A stretch of 64,000 nt of DNA from Lunularia cruciata (taxonomy: Eukaryota; Streptophyta; Marchantiopsida; Lunulariales; Lunulariaceae). Under the pieces are notes generated by a model. It was not told where the DNA came from. It was given only the letters and a program-made list of their open reading frames with translations, and made no database searches. Within the stretch, counting starts at the first letter, position 1. Each line of letters starts with the position of its first letter. Shown piece after piece: positions 44,864 to 57,918 of this stretch. Made by a program: the position numbers and the translations under genes. The DNA is taken from NCBI GenBank assembly GCA_948567375.1, contig OX419761.1:48894243-48958242 (forward strand), given 5' to 3'.

Positions 44864-46223
44864 AAAGGTCTTCTATTTTGTGATTGGATCTATATTCTAA
44901 CCAAGGGTGATCTATGACTTGTGCACCTTCAAGAAATCCATGACTCACCAATTGTTGGTCGCATGCGTGTGAATAAGACCTTAGATACCGTACAACACCA
45001 ATGGTGGTAGCCCAACATAGCATGAGAGGTTTGAGAGTTTGTCCAATCTTGTGAGAGTTTCCAATGAAATAAGGCCAATAACCAGGAGCCAAGTAAGCTC
45101 CCTCAACCACTTCCCATCCCATCTACTCAATGGGAACACATGAGCTTAGATCTCATGACATCCTTTGCCAAAGATAAAGCAAGATCATACAACAATTGTG
45201 ATGTTTGTTGATAAGCTTAATAAGCAAATCCTTTGATATAGTGGATGCTCCAACATTGGCCTTGATTTACTTTGCCAATGTTTTCAAGCATCATGGGATG
45301 CCTCATGTACTCATCTTTGACTATGATCCTTGATACATGAGAAAAACTTGGCAAGCATTCTTCAAGCTACTCGACACAAACTTGCTTTGTCCATGGCCTT
45401 TCATCCTCAAACTGATAGGCAAACCAAATGTGAAAATTGCACCTTGGAGGATATGCTTTGTGCCATTGTCAATGTTCACCATACCAACTAGGATGAATGC
45501 CTTATGGCTATGAGTTTATCTACACTAACTCCAACAAGCAAGCATCAATTTCTCTCTCTTCTTCATTAACTTTGGTCAAGATCCACTTGTTTCATATTCC
45601 TTTCTTGCTCCTCTTCCATCTCATATCCCTTATACTTCTACCTTCTTGACCATAATATCTCAATCCTTATAACAAGCCATTATGATCTCCTTGTTGCTCC
45701 AAATTATCAAAAGCAATATGTGGATCAACATTGTTGTAATCTCACCTTTCAACCCAATAATAAGGGCATGCTTTCTTCTAGTAACATACCCCCCTCACTT
45801 GGTACCCAAGTTCATAAACTTACTCCTAGTTTGATAGGTCCATTTGATGTCACCCAAATCATTTTTCTTGTTACTTATCAACTTGCCTTGCCTTACCATA
45901 TAAAAATCCACCTTGTCTTTCATGTTTCCAAATTAAAACCCTTTGTTTCTTATCCATCTTCTTTTTCTACTCATGCCCAACCTCCTCCTCCTCATGTTCC
46001 TATCAATAATCATGAGGAGTATGAATTTGATTGTATCCTTGCACGTCATCACATTCAACATGGCCGCCAATAACACATTGAGTACAAAGTCCTTTGGAAA
46101 GGGTATCCCCTTCATGATGCTATTTGGGAACCTCTTTCTCATCTCCAAAATGCACAAATGGCTATCCAAGAGTTTGAAGCTTCCATGGTGACGAGGACGT
46201 CATCAACTAGCAATGGGAGAATA
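44864..46223 (+). pseudogene. Chromovirus copy 3: integrase remainder and chromodomain
   Basis: Continues the integrase cut at 39323: zinc-head remnant, core with MPHVLIFDYDP followed by TGA, then 45720-46073 (TQVHKLTPSLIGPFDVTQI, then HEEYEFDCILARHHIQHG). A TAA after GRQ splits the chromodomain. The rest, EYKVLWKGYPLHDAIWEPLSHLQNA, is in the same frame to about 46190. Confidence 0.84.
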
Positions 46224-46685
46224 TGTAACAATATGGAGTTTACATATGAGTTAGTCAAGACTAACAAAATAGCAATAGACCAAATTAGCCAAGAAGTATC
46301 TTAGAAGCTTCTTAGTAACTTCCAAGTATCGAGTAATGTGTATGCTAAGTGGTGACTTCTAAGATGAAGCTCTTGATTACGTTAGCTTACATCCCAAGTA
46401 GGTAGCTTGTAGAAGGAAGCTTCTTGGGAAGCTTCTAGACTATCTTAGCTTACATGCTAAGTAGACAACTTTTAGAAGGATGCTTCTTGAGAAATTTCCC
46501 AATTAGTTTAGCTTACACTCTAAGAAGGCTACTTGTAGGAAGCTTTTGAAGAGCCTTGTATGTTTTTTATAAATAAAAAAAGCCCAAGCTCATGCTAGGT
46601 ATTTAAATTTCTCCTCATTTAAGGGTCCCATTGTGATCTTTCACTGGAACTTCCATTCTCCTATTTCTCTCCTTGGTCTTTTACA
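46224..46685 (+). repeat. Chromovirus copy 3: 3' LTR
   Basis: 462 bp, TGTAACAATATGGAG to CTTTTACA. Confidence 0.88.
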
Positions 46686-47170
46686 CTTGCTTTGGAGCTA
46701 AGTGGTTTTGAGATCATTCATGAGATGGAAGGGATGAGGGATAGAAACACAAGAGATCATAAAGGAAACCCTTTTTCTTGGACATAGGAGGTACTATTGT
46801 GAGATATGTCACCTTGTAGCCCAAAGGTTGTTCCATCATTAAGAAGTATCAAGATGCAAATGTGGAGCACAAGGAGATTGAAAGGTTTGTGTTGGTGGAT
46901 GAAGAAGGGATTACCACCACCATCAAAGAGAACAAAGAAGAAGAAAACTCCATCAAGGTCTTAAAACCCATCAAAGAGGCCAAGAAAGAAGCCTTAGATC
47001 CTAGATGTGTCTTTGGAGGAGTAAGTAGAAAACTCCAAAGGCAAGGCAAGGAGAAGAAGATTTATTTACCTTGCAAGGACAAAAATTAATTTGAAGATGA
47101 AAAATTTGTCCTAAATCTAGAGGAGCAAGAAATAGAGAAGGCTGATCAAGAAGATGTAACAACCTAACAA
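46686..47170 (+). pseudogene. Coiled-coil repeat-family remnant, plus strand
   Basis: Open 46862-47089: EIERFVLVDEEGITTT, Lys/Glu-rich after it, then DPRCVFGG. Same family as 30050-30230. Function unknown. Confidence 0.5.
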
Positions 47171-48200
47171 ACACCAATATGAAGCTTTTTAGTAAGTAAA
47201 AATTTTTCCCACGAGTATATGGGTCTAAAATAGTAAAAAAATGTCACAAAATGTGTAATCCATCATTATATCTACTTTAATCTCTTGGGTAGAAACCACA
47301 CTGAGAAGAAAGCAAGGTTACCAAGAAGGCACAACGTGGAGAAGAAAGAACAAAACAACCACAATCACACCAAATTACTATCCTAAATCTTGAAAGTGAG
47401 GTGATAGTTCAAGTAAGGTGTCTCCTTTCCTTAAGAAGATCCTCCAAAGATTTTGCTTGACCTCCTTCTAGGTGACCAGTCACTGTCAATGATCTATCAC
47501 TCTAAAGACAACAATCACTCTTAAAGAACTTTACCTATTATTTAGAGTGGAACCTCCTTGTGAAGATCTATCCTACCCTTCTTCTTTAATGATGCATTTT
47601 CTTCTTGTCAACTAGCTTTGATGCAAGGATACAAGTTTAGACAAGATGGTAGTAGAGTGGCATGTCAACACTACAAGATTTCCTTGACCCATCAAGGTAT
47701 GGACATTGAGAATCCAAAACCACCCAATGATCAAACATACAAGAGTGCATTTCCATCACTACAAAGAGAAACTATTACTATTCCAAAGATCATATCACTT
47801 TCACAAGAGATGTAAGAAATGACAAAGAGCCTGCTCTTTCATTTATTCACCTTATGAGAACTACATATTTAGCACTTCAAATCTCTTGCTTATATAGCAA
47901 GAAGGATCAAGAGTCATTTGATCTACCATTTGATGTCTAATCTGCCTAATATTCAAATCCAATACTAAGGTTTTAAAAGCCACTACCCCAATATTTTCAC
48001 TATTGAATCAAAGTCCACTACTCCACTACAAAGAGGTGATGATTGCATCATCTTCTTTGCTCAACTCATTTATGAGGTTCATGATTGTCCACTACCTCAT
48101 CAAGATGTTGCCTAATGTCTAATAGTGTGAACTTTATATTGTCTTTAATCTGATTCACCTTGCAATCTAATCTAATGCAAAAATCCATGGTTACTTTTTC
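47171..48200. other. AT-rich stretch, nothing recognised
   Basis: No motif or LTR that I can support. Confidence 0.45.
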
Positions 48201-49400
48201 CAAAGCTTCTATTGACAAAGGTTTATGCAACTTTGTTCAAAGGATTTTTAGGATGACTTCCTACATAATCTATCATTTGGAAAATTTCTTGAAGATATGC
48301 TTCAATGTTTCATAGAGCTATCTCCACTTCCTCTCCTCCTTCTCCTGAGCAGATCCTTTCACTAATAGTTGTACTACAATCTCTCCCTCTTGTTGGCTTG
48401 GGGTGACAACTTTGGTTGGTGGGTTGGTCTTTAGACATAAGGTAGCAAGCTCTACAAAAGAATTGGGTTAATTCCCCCTTCAATCATAGTATCTCCTTGG
48501 CCTCCTCCTCAATTTTGGTCTGATGCTCTTATAACCAAAGATTGGTAGTCCATTGGTACTCCAAGAAAGAAGCTTTTTATGACTCCTTGTGGTCCTACAA
48601 TCATTGACATTCTGCCATTGATTGAAGCTCAAAATGCTTTGCCTCTTCCTCTACCTTCTCTTGGCCAAACAGGTGTAGGAGGGTAAGTGCTTCATCCAAC
48701 TCCATGATCTTTGCCTTAATGGATTCCTCAATCTTGGTCCAAGTAAGGATTTTTCCCATTAGTGGCTAAATTTCCTTCAAGAGCACTAATTCCCTTCCTC
48801 CTTGCAAGTGGTCCTCCTTCTTTGAGATGTGCTATCTTGTTTTTGTAAGTGTTTACAAAGGCAAGTTGATAATAAAGTTGCAAACTTAAACTCCTTACAA
48901 AAAGGCATAGTCATATACTTCTATGGTCTTCTACTTGTACAATAGTAAGTATTCATTGAGGACTAACATGAGAAGTAATAACAAATGTGCCACAAAGTTG
49001 TATCTAGGATTGCCCCTATTTTTCAATTCTATCAAAATGAGGTCTATTAGACTAGAACTTGTAAGTACGGTTGTTGAAGCAAAGAACAAAGTTTGTTCTT
49101 CAACCTCCTTCTCCTTAGGTCTAACTTTCTTGTGCTCCCTTGCTTGTGGTACCTCCTATTGCACTTCAATAGGTGGCAAGTCTTCAAGAGTTAGCTCCAA
49201 GTAAGTATGCTTCTTCAGAACTTCCAATATCTGCACTTCTTTGTCTCTATCCTCTTCTTCTTTTGACAATGCATCCGCTCTATCTGCATCTTGTAACTTA
49301 AATTTGAAGACCTTCTCAAATCCCTCTTCCTCTTCTTTAGATTCAATGTGTCTCCTTTGGTTTCCTCTATTGCTTCTTCTTCTCTTCATAGGATTCTAGG
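48201..49400 (-). pseudogene. Coiled-coil repeat-family remnant, minus strand
   Basis: The minus strand reads Glu/Lys-rich stretches: 49389-49156 (SKEEEDRDKEVQILEVLKK, ELTLEDLPPIEVQ) and, near 48700-48600, LFGQEKVEEEAKHFELQSMA. Broken by stops. Similar in character to 52700-53362. Confidence 0.45.
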
Positions 49401-49480
49401 ATGTTGATCAATTTCTACTTCTTGGATGTCGGCCTTAGAGGCATCTTCTTAGAAGACAAGTAGGATTTCCTTGTTCTCTC

Positions 49481-49936
49481 CTATGATACCAATAACTAGA
49501 TATATTATCTAAAGGTGAAAATTGGTTTGGTAATATCTCAGAGGATGTTATATATGATGGACTAAGTAGATCATATAGAGGTATCACCAAAAGAGTACTT
49601 CTACTAATAGGGTAGGAACCAAGAATAGGCTAAAAACTTCATAGCCAATTTTGGCTGCCTAAATAGATGGATTAAGCCCCAAAAGTGTGTAGATTCTCCT
49701 CTCTTAGTGAAGGAAAGGCTAGCCTTCCCTCCCCACGTTTGTCTCGTTGAGAGCTTTCCAATGGTACCTCACCAATGTGATTTTGAGATTCTTATAGGAA
49801 TATATTTGATCCAAGGGTGGAGATTCGTTTGAGGAGATCTACTTTGCTATATAATAAAGAGAAGGTGCTCTTGTGTGACATCAGATTATTGAGTGTAAAG
49901 CTTGTAGTTTCTCTCTTGTAGAGTTCTCTTACATCT
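49481..49936 (+). repeat. LTR-X copy, truncated
   Basis: Starts near GATACCAATAACTAG and carries GCTATATAATAAAGAGAAGG. Shorter than the other copies; the 3' end has lost the GGAGTATTACA terminus. Confidence 0.75.
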
Positions 49937-50729
49937 TCCTTTTGGACCTATTGGGTGCATTGTATTCAACATTCTTTGCAAATAAAGCACATTGGTCAAT
50001 AAGTTCATACCAATATACAAGTGAATCACAAATGGCATCTTATAATGGGATATTGAGTCCCCTTTCAAAGGTTTTGCACAATTGTGTGAAATGTTGAGTG
50101 AAAATCCTTGCATAATGGATAGGAGTTCATGAAAAAACATGTTTGAGAGGGTCACTTTGGCATTCAAGAGATGAGTCATTTGTAAAATTTTGAAGATCTT
50201 CATCAAAGCTCCGGCAAGAGCTCTATGGTCAAGGTCCTTGTAGTTGTGTGCAATCCATCCATTTGAATAATTCCTCGTGGTAACAAAGGAGGCATCAATC
50301 CCATCCTATAGGGTTGGCTCAACATTCTAAAACTTTTTTCCATTGTGATACCATCCTTGGGTCTAACATCTTCCCCAACACTTGTTTCCAATGGGCCTAT
50401 GTCCATGACCATAAATTTTCCCAAAGTTGACCTAGCAATAGTTGCTTCATCCTTTTGATTTCAATACCTATAGGTCCCAAGATTATTCCTAATTCTAGAA
50501 GAAGAAGGTCAAATTGAATCTTTCTATCACTACTCTATCTACCAAGGGTTGATGGAGGGGTTCTTAAGGTTGAGGAAACCCTTCCTCAATGATTCACCAT
50601 CCTTGCTAAGCCACTTGGTTCTCTACACTTGTTGAGCATACTCAATTCTCAAAGGCATCCCACTCTCTTCTTGAAATGCACTCTCCTTTTGCATCCTAAA
50701 TCCTTCAATGATCACCAATGATAGATCTT
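49937..50729 (-). other. Two short minus-strand frames, not recognised
   Basis: The frames 50424-50203 and 50206-49886 are on the minus strand in different phases. No family motif seen. They may be parts of an old retroelement interrupted by the neighbouring LTRs. Confidence 0.3.
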
Positions 50730-51480
50730 TGTAATACCAATAGCTAGATAGATGATCTAGAGATGAACTTTGGTTTGGTAACATCTGGAAGGATGTTGTA
50801 CATGATTGACTAAGTAGATAAGATAGAAGTATCACCAAAAGAGTACTTCCACTAATAGGCCAAAAATTGAAACATGCTTGGAAATTATAGAATCAATATC
50901 TAGGCATAGGATCTAGAGGTGAAACTTGGGGTGGTGACATCTAGAAGGATGTTACACATGATGGAGAATTTAGATCAGATAGATTTATCACAAAAGAGCA
51001 CTTCTACTTATAGGGAAAAAGCCAAAATAGGCCTAAACTTCCAAGGCAATTTCAAAAGCCTAAATGAATGAATTAGGACTCAAAAATGTATAGCCCCCCC
51101 TCCAATGGAGTAATATTTTGCCTTCCCTCCCCCAAGTTTTTCTCACCAAGAGCTTTCCAACGGTACCTCACCCACATGATTCTGAGATTCCTATAGGAAG
51201 ATTCCCTAAAAGATTCCCTCTAGTCAAAGCCTATTTGACCAACCAGATGGGACCAGGACCCAACATGTCACCCATCCAAGCAAGTAATATAAGGGGGGAG
51301 CTTGTTGATAGGTCACCTATCCATGTACCTAATCCTATGGTGGAGCTTCCTTGGAAGAGATCTTCATTGGCTATATAATAAAGAGAAGGTGCTCCTTTGG
51401 GGCATCGGAAGATTGAGTGTGAAATCTATATTTTATCTCTTGTATCTCTCTTGAAGAGTTCTTGTCCTTGGAGTATTAAA
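50730..51480 (+). repeat. Solo LTR-X with perfect target duplication
   Basis: 751 bp, TGTAATACCAATAGC to GGAGTATTAAA (CA changed). Flanked by ATCTT at 50725-50729 and 51481-51485. TATA region CTATATAATAAAGAGAAGG near 51370. Confidence 0.9.
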
Positions 51481-52107
51481 ATCTTTTGTGAGAGGAAAGA
51501 CTTCACACATAATAGCCTTTGCATTGCCTCATTTAAATGGTCATGATGGCTAGTGCATTTTATCTCCCTACTTGTAGTAGACATTCTTGATTCATGGCTT
51601 GTATCTAGTCATGAAAATTAAACACCCATCTCACTCTCATGTGAGACTTTCATGATTCTCATTTCTTGATGGTGGTACTTGATTCCAATAAACAAGGTAC
51701 ATTTGGTTGAAAATCACAATCTCATTGATTTGGAAGATCTATGGATCAAGTCCTTCCTCACTTAAATTGAATGGTTATGCATTCAAAGTGACCAAGATCT
51801 TTGGAGTGATACTTGCATTAAGAATGACCAATACTCCATTCTCTTGGAGCAAGGCTTCCATGTGTCACTTGTAGTGAAGCTTCTACTTGTTACTTGGAAT
51901 GAGACTTTGCTTGTCCCAAGAGAGGACTCCTTCATGCAAACTTCTCCCATCATAAGGATTTTTCTTGAATGATCTTATTTGCTCCTTGTTCATTGATTCC
52001 AAACCTTTCTACTTACAAAATAAAGGGAAATGGAACCAATAGAAGAAAATTCCAAAAATGAGGATACCACAAAAGAGCAAGCCAAAGACACCCAAAAAGT
52101 AGATGTA
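51481..52107. other. AT-rich spacer
   Basis: Nothing recognised. Confidence 0.45.
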
Positions 52108-52687
52108 TGGAATGTTCCAAGGACAAGAGAACCCCCAAGAGAAACACGTGGCTTCATCCCTCAATACTTTGCTGCCCCAAAGGAGCACCTTGTCTTTATT
52201 ATATAGCAAAGAGGATTCACTCAAAGGGAGTTCTACCCTTGGATCAAATACATGATTGGTGGCATGTAAGCAAACTTCACCCTTAGATTAGTTTTATGAA
52301 TTGGTGGTATGTTTATCCTTGTCCTATTTGGTTGGTAAAACAAGTTTTGCCCAAGGAAATCTTAAAAGAATCATCTTGTAGGAAGCTCAGAATAGCATGG
52401 GTGAAATATTGTTGGAAAGCTCTTGACAAGATGAAAAAAGGAAAGAAGGAAACACCTTCTTTCTAAAGAGAAGGAATCTTTCATTTTTTAGGCTTCATTC
52501 ATTTGTTTAGGCTTCCAAAATTGGCTCTAAAGTTTTCAGAGTGTTTTTGGCCTCTAATCTATTAGTGGAAGTACTATTTTGGTGAAACTTCTATTTAATT
52601 TACTTAGACCATCATATATAACATCCTTCCAAAGATTTCCAAGCCAATTTCCACCTCTAGATAATATGTCTAGCTAATGGTATTACA
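52108..52687 (-). repeat. LTR-X, minus strand, internally shortened
   Basis: Starts TGGAATGTTCCAAGGACAAGAG (decayed TGTAATACTCC) and ends GGTATTACA. Flanks ATGTA and ATATC are a poor match. Confidence 0.78.
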
Positions 52688-53362
52688 ATATCCTCAAAGG
52701 AGAACAAGTGGAGCATGAGGAAACCCTACAATAAAAGAAGCCAAAAAGAAGGTAGAAATTAAGTCCAAAGGCAAGGACCCACTAGGGAGATTTTAGAGCC
52801 CTTTGGCTCAAGCATAAACAAAAGCAAGAAGGGTATAAGGAGCAATTGAAGGCCAAAGATGAAAAGGTGGTAAGTATTCAAGGAGAATTAGAGATTGCCA
52901 AGATAAGGATGGTCACCTTGGAAGTATAGATGTCCAAATATTGGAAGGAGGTGGATGTTAAATTGGATAATTGAGTCAAAGAGTTGAAGGAGGAGAGTGT
53001 AGCCAATCATTTAATGCTAAAAGAATTGAAGAAGGAAGTGGAGCATTGAGAAACTACTCTAATGAAGAGAAGGCAAAGATCCTCAAGCAACTAGAGAAAG
53101 CTCAAGATCAATTCATAGCCATGTTGGAAGAAGAAGCTCAAGGAAAGCTAATAAAGACCAAGTTGGATGGAGGAGAAGACATACAAAGATGACAAGATTG
53201 ACCAACTAGCTTTTAGACTTAAGGAACATACAGAGAGGAAGTCCATTAAGACATATGATACTTATTTGTTAGAACTAGCAAGTTACAAGGAGTGGATTGA
53301 GCTCCTTGTTAAGATTTTTGAAGGTAGTTGTAATGTAACAACCAAGTGTCATTTAAATTTGT
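52688..53362 (+). pseudogene. Coiled-coil repeat-family remnant, plus strand
   Basis: Open parts 52971-53192 and 53167-53364. KILKQLEKAQDQFIAMLEEE, then KTYKDDKIDQLAFRLKEH, ending LASYKEWIELLVKIFEG and a stop (53362). The heptad-like Leu/Lys/Glu pattern suggests a coiled coil. The homologue at 31440-31800 shares the order. No enzyme domain. Confidence 0.5.
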
Positions 53363-53501
53363 AACAATGTGGTAAGAAGAGGTTGGTCTTACAAGGTTGC
53401 AAGTGGGGGTAGTTAAAAATGAGATACACTATCACAAAGATTACATTCTATTATTTCATATTTAACATGTTGGGCAAAGGTATTCCTAGAATATCAACAC
53501 C

Positions 53502-54267
53502 TATAATGTTTTGAAGATAGCAGAGAAACATAGAAGAGAAAATACAAAACAGAAATATAGGTTTCACACTCAAACTTTGGTGCCCCAAGGAAGCACCTTC
53601 TCTTTATTATATAGCCAAAAAGGATCTCCTCCAAGGATGCTCCACCATAGGATTACGTACTTGGATGGGTGACTTGTCAGCGAGCTCCACCCTTAGATTA
53701 CTTGCTTGGATGGGTGACATGTTGATCTTGGTCCCATCTGGTTGGTCAAATAGGCTTTGACTTGAGGGAATCTTTTAGGGAATATTCTTATAGGAATCTC
53801 ATAATCATGTGGGTGAGGTACCATTGGAAAGCTCTCGGTGAGACAAAGGAAGGAGGAGGGAAGGCTAACCTTTCCTTTGTTTGGGGGGAGGGGAATCTGC
53901 ACATTTTCAAGGTCTAATTCATTTGTTTAGGCCTCCAAAATTACCTCTCCTCCAAAGTTTTTAGGCCTATTTTGGTTTTTGCCCTATTACTAGAAGTGCT
54001 CTTTTGGTGATACCTCTACCTGATTTACTTCATCCATTATGTGTACCATACTTTTGGACATCACCAACCCAAATTCTACCTTTAGATCATATATCTATTT
54101 ATTGATTCTAAAGTCTTCAAGCATGTTTGGTTTTTGGCCTATTAGTAGAAGTACTCTTTTGGTGATACCTATGTCTGATCTACTTAGTCTATCATGTCTA
54201 ACATACTCCCAAATGTTACCAAACTAAATTTCATCTCTAAATCATATATCTAGCTATTGGTATTACA
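53502..54267 (-). repeat. Solo LTR-X, minus strand
   Basis: 766 bp, TATAATGTTTTGAAG to GGTATTACA. Flanks ACACC (53497-53501) and CCACC (54268-54272) form a target duplication with one change. Confidence 0.88.
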
Positions 54268-55240
54268 CCACCTGTAGCACACTACAAAAGATAAAATCAC
54301 AAATAATCACACTCACTCTACATCTAATCCAAAGGATTCTTGAATATGATGTTTCATTTCTAAAGAAGGTCACCTTGGAATTTTCTTAGTTTCTTCCTTG
54401 CATGTCTAGATTCATGATCCTAAATCATTGAGATAGTCATATGACTAAGATCTTTGTTTGCATCATCAAGTTCATGGTTGACAAGATCAATAATGTTACA
54501 AAGTCTTACAAATAGTATCTTAGAATCTACATACAAAGATGAAGTAGGGTCCAATCACTCTCATGACTACAATTGTGAAGTAATCATTTTATCCTTCCTA
54601 AAAAGTGCAACATCATAAAGTCACAACAAGATCATGTTGCTTATTCTACAATTTTGTATCATTATATGATACTCAAGGTGTTTGGTAGTATATCACCATA
54701 ATTCCCTTGACCTCTATAGAGCACCTAGAGATGAACACTCTAGTTCCACACAAATGATACTCTTAACTCAAGTGTTTTTGCTCCTCTATCAAGAGTCCTC
54801 ACGTTTACTTAATAAGCACAAATCATTCATACAAGGTGCAAACTAATACATATCCACCAACAAGATTATCTTGATGGTATAAACTTCATTTATTGCAAAA
54901 GAAGGATGCACCAAATGAACTTGGTGAACATCAAGCCTAACCTCTTCTACATTTCCTACTTAGCTGCCAAGGAAATCCAATGGCTACAATGTGATAAAAA
55001 TCTTCTATTTATATCTAAGATGCTCATTACTACTCACATCTTATCTACTTATCTTATCCTAATCTAACCTACATAAGTGCGGCACATATTGAGCAACCAC
55101 TTCATCTTCTTCTCTTGTAGATAATAGGCTGACACAAGATCTTTGTTGTAACCTTACTAGCTATGTACATATAGATATAAAGGACATCAAGCTACAACTA
55201 CAAAGTTTACTCTATCCTAACTATGAGATGAGTTATAGTC
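54268..55240. other. AT-rich stretch, nothing recognised
   Basis: Short chance frames only. Confidence 0.45.
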
Positions 55241-57200
55241 ATTTTTTCTAACTTCTCACTTTTTTGTCATGTAAGAAGTTGCCATAGGTTGTTTTTATGA
55301 AGTTTCTATTCATTTTTGTCATGCTCTGGTGGCACTTGGGACAAATTTCTTTCTCTCTTGCGTAGTTAGATGAGCTATATGAGCTCTTTTTGGTATACTT
55401 TAATGGCTTGTTTGAAACTAGTTGTTGGTTCTTGGAACTTAGTCATGGAGTTGGTCTATAGTTTGACTACTAGAACCTTGAGCTAATCATTTGTATATAC
55501 CTTCCTTTTTAGTACATCAAGTTGCATCCTAAGATATTTCAATCTTGTACATTATGGTTGCTTAGCTATAATTTGTTCCAACTATTTGAGAAGTTGGGTG
55601 ACCGTGTGCTCCACCATTGTAAGTACACCTGCTCATTCATTTCTTGAGTTTGTGTGCTCACTTTGGAGTTCCTTTGTCATCTTGTCACAAATCTTGGTTG
55701 TCAATTTGTCTTCTTTCTCTTTTTGGTGCTTAAGGCTTCTAGTGAGTTCCTATACACAAAGATTGGTAAGCCTCTTGTAATTTCTACAATGTACTTTAGT
55801 TGCAATCATCTTGGTTTTGGCTTCCTTCAATTGCATTTGTAGAGCCATCACTTCTTTATCATGTGCATGTATTTGGTCTTTATGTTGGGCTTGTTATTTG
55901 GAAATGTGTTGTTGAGGGTGGTGATGTCTGCTTGTCAACTTTGTAGGACCACTTTTTGTTTCTCACATCTTACTAATTTTTCCCTCTAAAATATCTCTAG
56001 CATACAATCCTTCTCGTTGCAATCCTCTTCTTTCATTGCAAGTTCTTATTTGACTCAATTGACCTCACTAAAAAGTGGTGCCTTATCTTTCACCATCATT
56101 TAGGCAAGCTTATGCAAGTATTTTTGGGTTGTCAAAAATGAGATTGAGTTCTTGGTTAGAAAATAGCACTCCTCCAAGGTCTCTCTTATAAATATATCAA
56201 TGATGTATTTTATCATCAACTATGAGAGAAAAAAAATTTCACATTTCATACCGCATATGATGTCCTCAATTGTACTAAATTCCTTCACCTATTCTTTGAT
56301 GTTTGGTCATGCATCCAAAGTTTGATCTTGGTGGTCTTTCTTTGTGGGCGGTGGCCATATATCATTGGCTTCCTCTATAGTCTACTCATTGTGCCATCAT
56401 CCTCTCGATGGACTCCTCCTCTTTCATCTTGAGGATATTGGATGCCTTGGTGAGTGGCTTAGTATTTGGATAATTTTTTGCCCTAGCCAATCTTTGATCC
56501 TTTTTAGTGTTTTGCCATCTTGCTTCATTCTTGACAACCCAACTTTGTTGTTGGGCATTCTTAAAATGAGGATGATGAAGGTTAATACCTCTATTGGTGT
56601 CTGCATAGCTTGGAGATAAGGATTTCCTTATCTTCTTCCTCTACCTCCTTTCCTTTTTCCAAGATACTCCCATTTTTGCATCCACATTTGGCATTTGGCA
56701 TGATTGCAGTTCATAGTTACATTTGGTATTTGGAATGATAATGGTTGGAACAATTATGCTTCATAGTTACAATCTTCAATATCCACCTCATCTTTTGTGT
56801 GGGTGAAAAATCTTAGAAAAGGAGTCATCTTCTCAATCATGCATTTTCTAACAAGGTTGCTTTCAGTTGGCCATTTCCCATTTGTGATATATCTTGATAG
56901 AATTTGCAAATCGTATCATCTTTCTCCTAGTTCTACTTGTACTTTTGCTAATCAACACATTGATTATTTGGATAGTTTGTTTTTATTTCTTGGAAGCCTA
57001 AATTGTGGATCTTTCTATGAGTGCCTTCTTGCAAGGATTCATCATAATGAAGGTCTTCTCATTGGTACAAACTTCTTTCTTCTAGCATATTCTTTGTCTA
57101 CTTTGTGGTATTTCATTACTTTCTTGGGTAGGTCTATGTGCCTATTGAAATATGTTGGATGGTAGAAGTGGCTAAGGGATTCTACCTTCTTTACATTCAT
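55241..57200 (-). pseudogene. Coiled-coil repeat-family remnant, minus strand (probable)
   Basis: The minus strand carries Lys/Gln/Glu-rich pieces with stops, such as KEKEDKLTTKICDKMTKELQ near 55720-55660 and, near 56950-56830, VELGERxYDLQILSRYITNG. The plus-strand 122-codon frame (56797-57165) is the complement and hydrophobic by base composition; I do not regard it as a gene. Confidence 0.4.
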
Positions 57201-57918
57201 GTGAAGGCCCACTCCCATGTAAAATGTAACAAAAAGGGGCTACAATCATAGTTCTTCCTTCTATCATGTCTTATGATAGCTCATTCACATGTTCTTGAAA
57301 GTTTTGCACCAACTTGCGGGTTTCTCTTCATGTAGCTAGAAGCTAGAAGAAGATTTCTTGGTTAGGTTTACATAGGTTATTTATTTTGACCTCAAGAGTT
57401 TCATGATGGTTTTGGTGACAAATTGTTTGGTAATATCTTTTAAGTCATATACTTTATATCCATTTGTTGATTTTCCATTAGCAAATAAGTCTTTTATTCT
57501 AGCTTTGAGACTCTTACTCAAATGACCATACAAAGTGTCTATGTATATTTGGCTAAAGGGTAAGCATTCCTATCTCAACACGTGTTGCTAGTGGTGTTTT
57601 TCCACAACATAGTGATTTTTCACTCATGTGAGTATTATCACAAATCTACTTTAGTAGGGATGTGTTTGATATACTCCAATTATAATATATCCCGCAAAAA
57701 GAACTCTAGATTCCTACTTTTTATGTAATCAAATTTGCAATATAAGCCCCACTTGGAAATTTTGGGAGGTATGCTAATGATCTCTTTTAAGCAAGATTCC
57801 CACCATTGAGAAATCAATAGTGCTATGGTTGATACATCTAGGTATCACATACAATCTCAATAAGTCCCAACATAGCAAGATTCCTCAATTGATAAAAGCA
57901 AACTCCAGTCAAGCTATT

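Larger units (their letters stand above)
35597..46685 (+). mobile_element. Chromovirus copy 3, interrupted by a minus-strand chromovirus
   Basis: 5' LTR 35597-36022; primer site TTGGTATCAAAGC (36023-36035, one base from the initiator-Met site); gag, protease, RT, RNase H and integrase start to 39323. After the insertion 39324-44863 come the rest of integrase and chromodomain (44864-46200) and the 3' LTR 46224-46685. The reading resumes across the insertion in the same integrase region. Very decayed. Confidence 0.87.

Noticed and set aside
53502..54267. 52108-54267 as one full-length LTR-X element with two LTRs
   Set aside because: The coiled-coil frame between lies on the opposite strand to the LTR sense, and each LTR has its own flanks. 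Two solo LTRs fit better.
56797..57165. A 122-codon membrane protein gene
   Set aside because: The opposite strand shows coiled-coil-family sequence. The hydrophobic frame is its complement, with no start context or homologue that I recognise.
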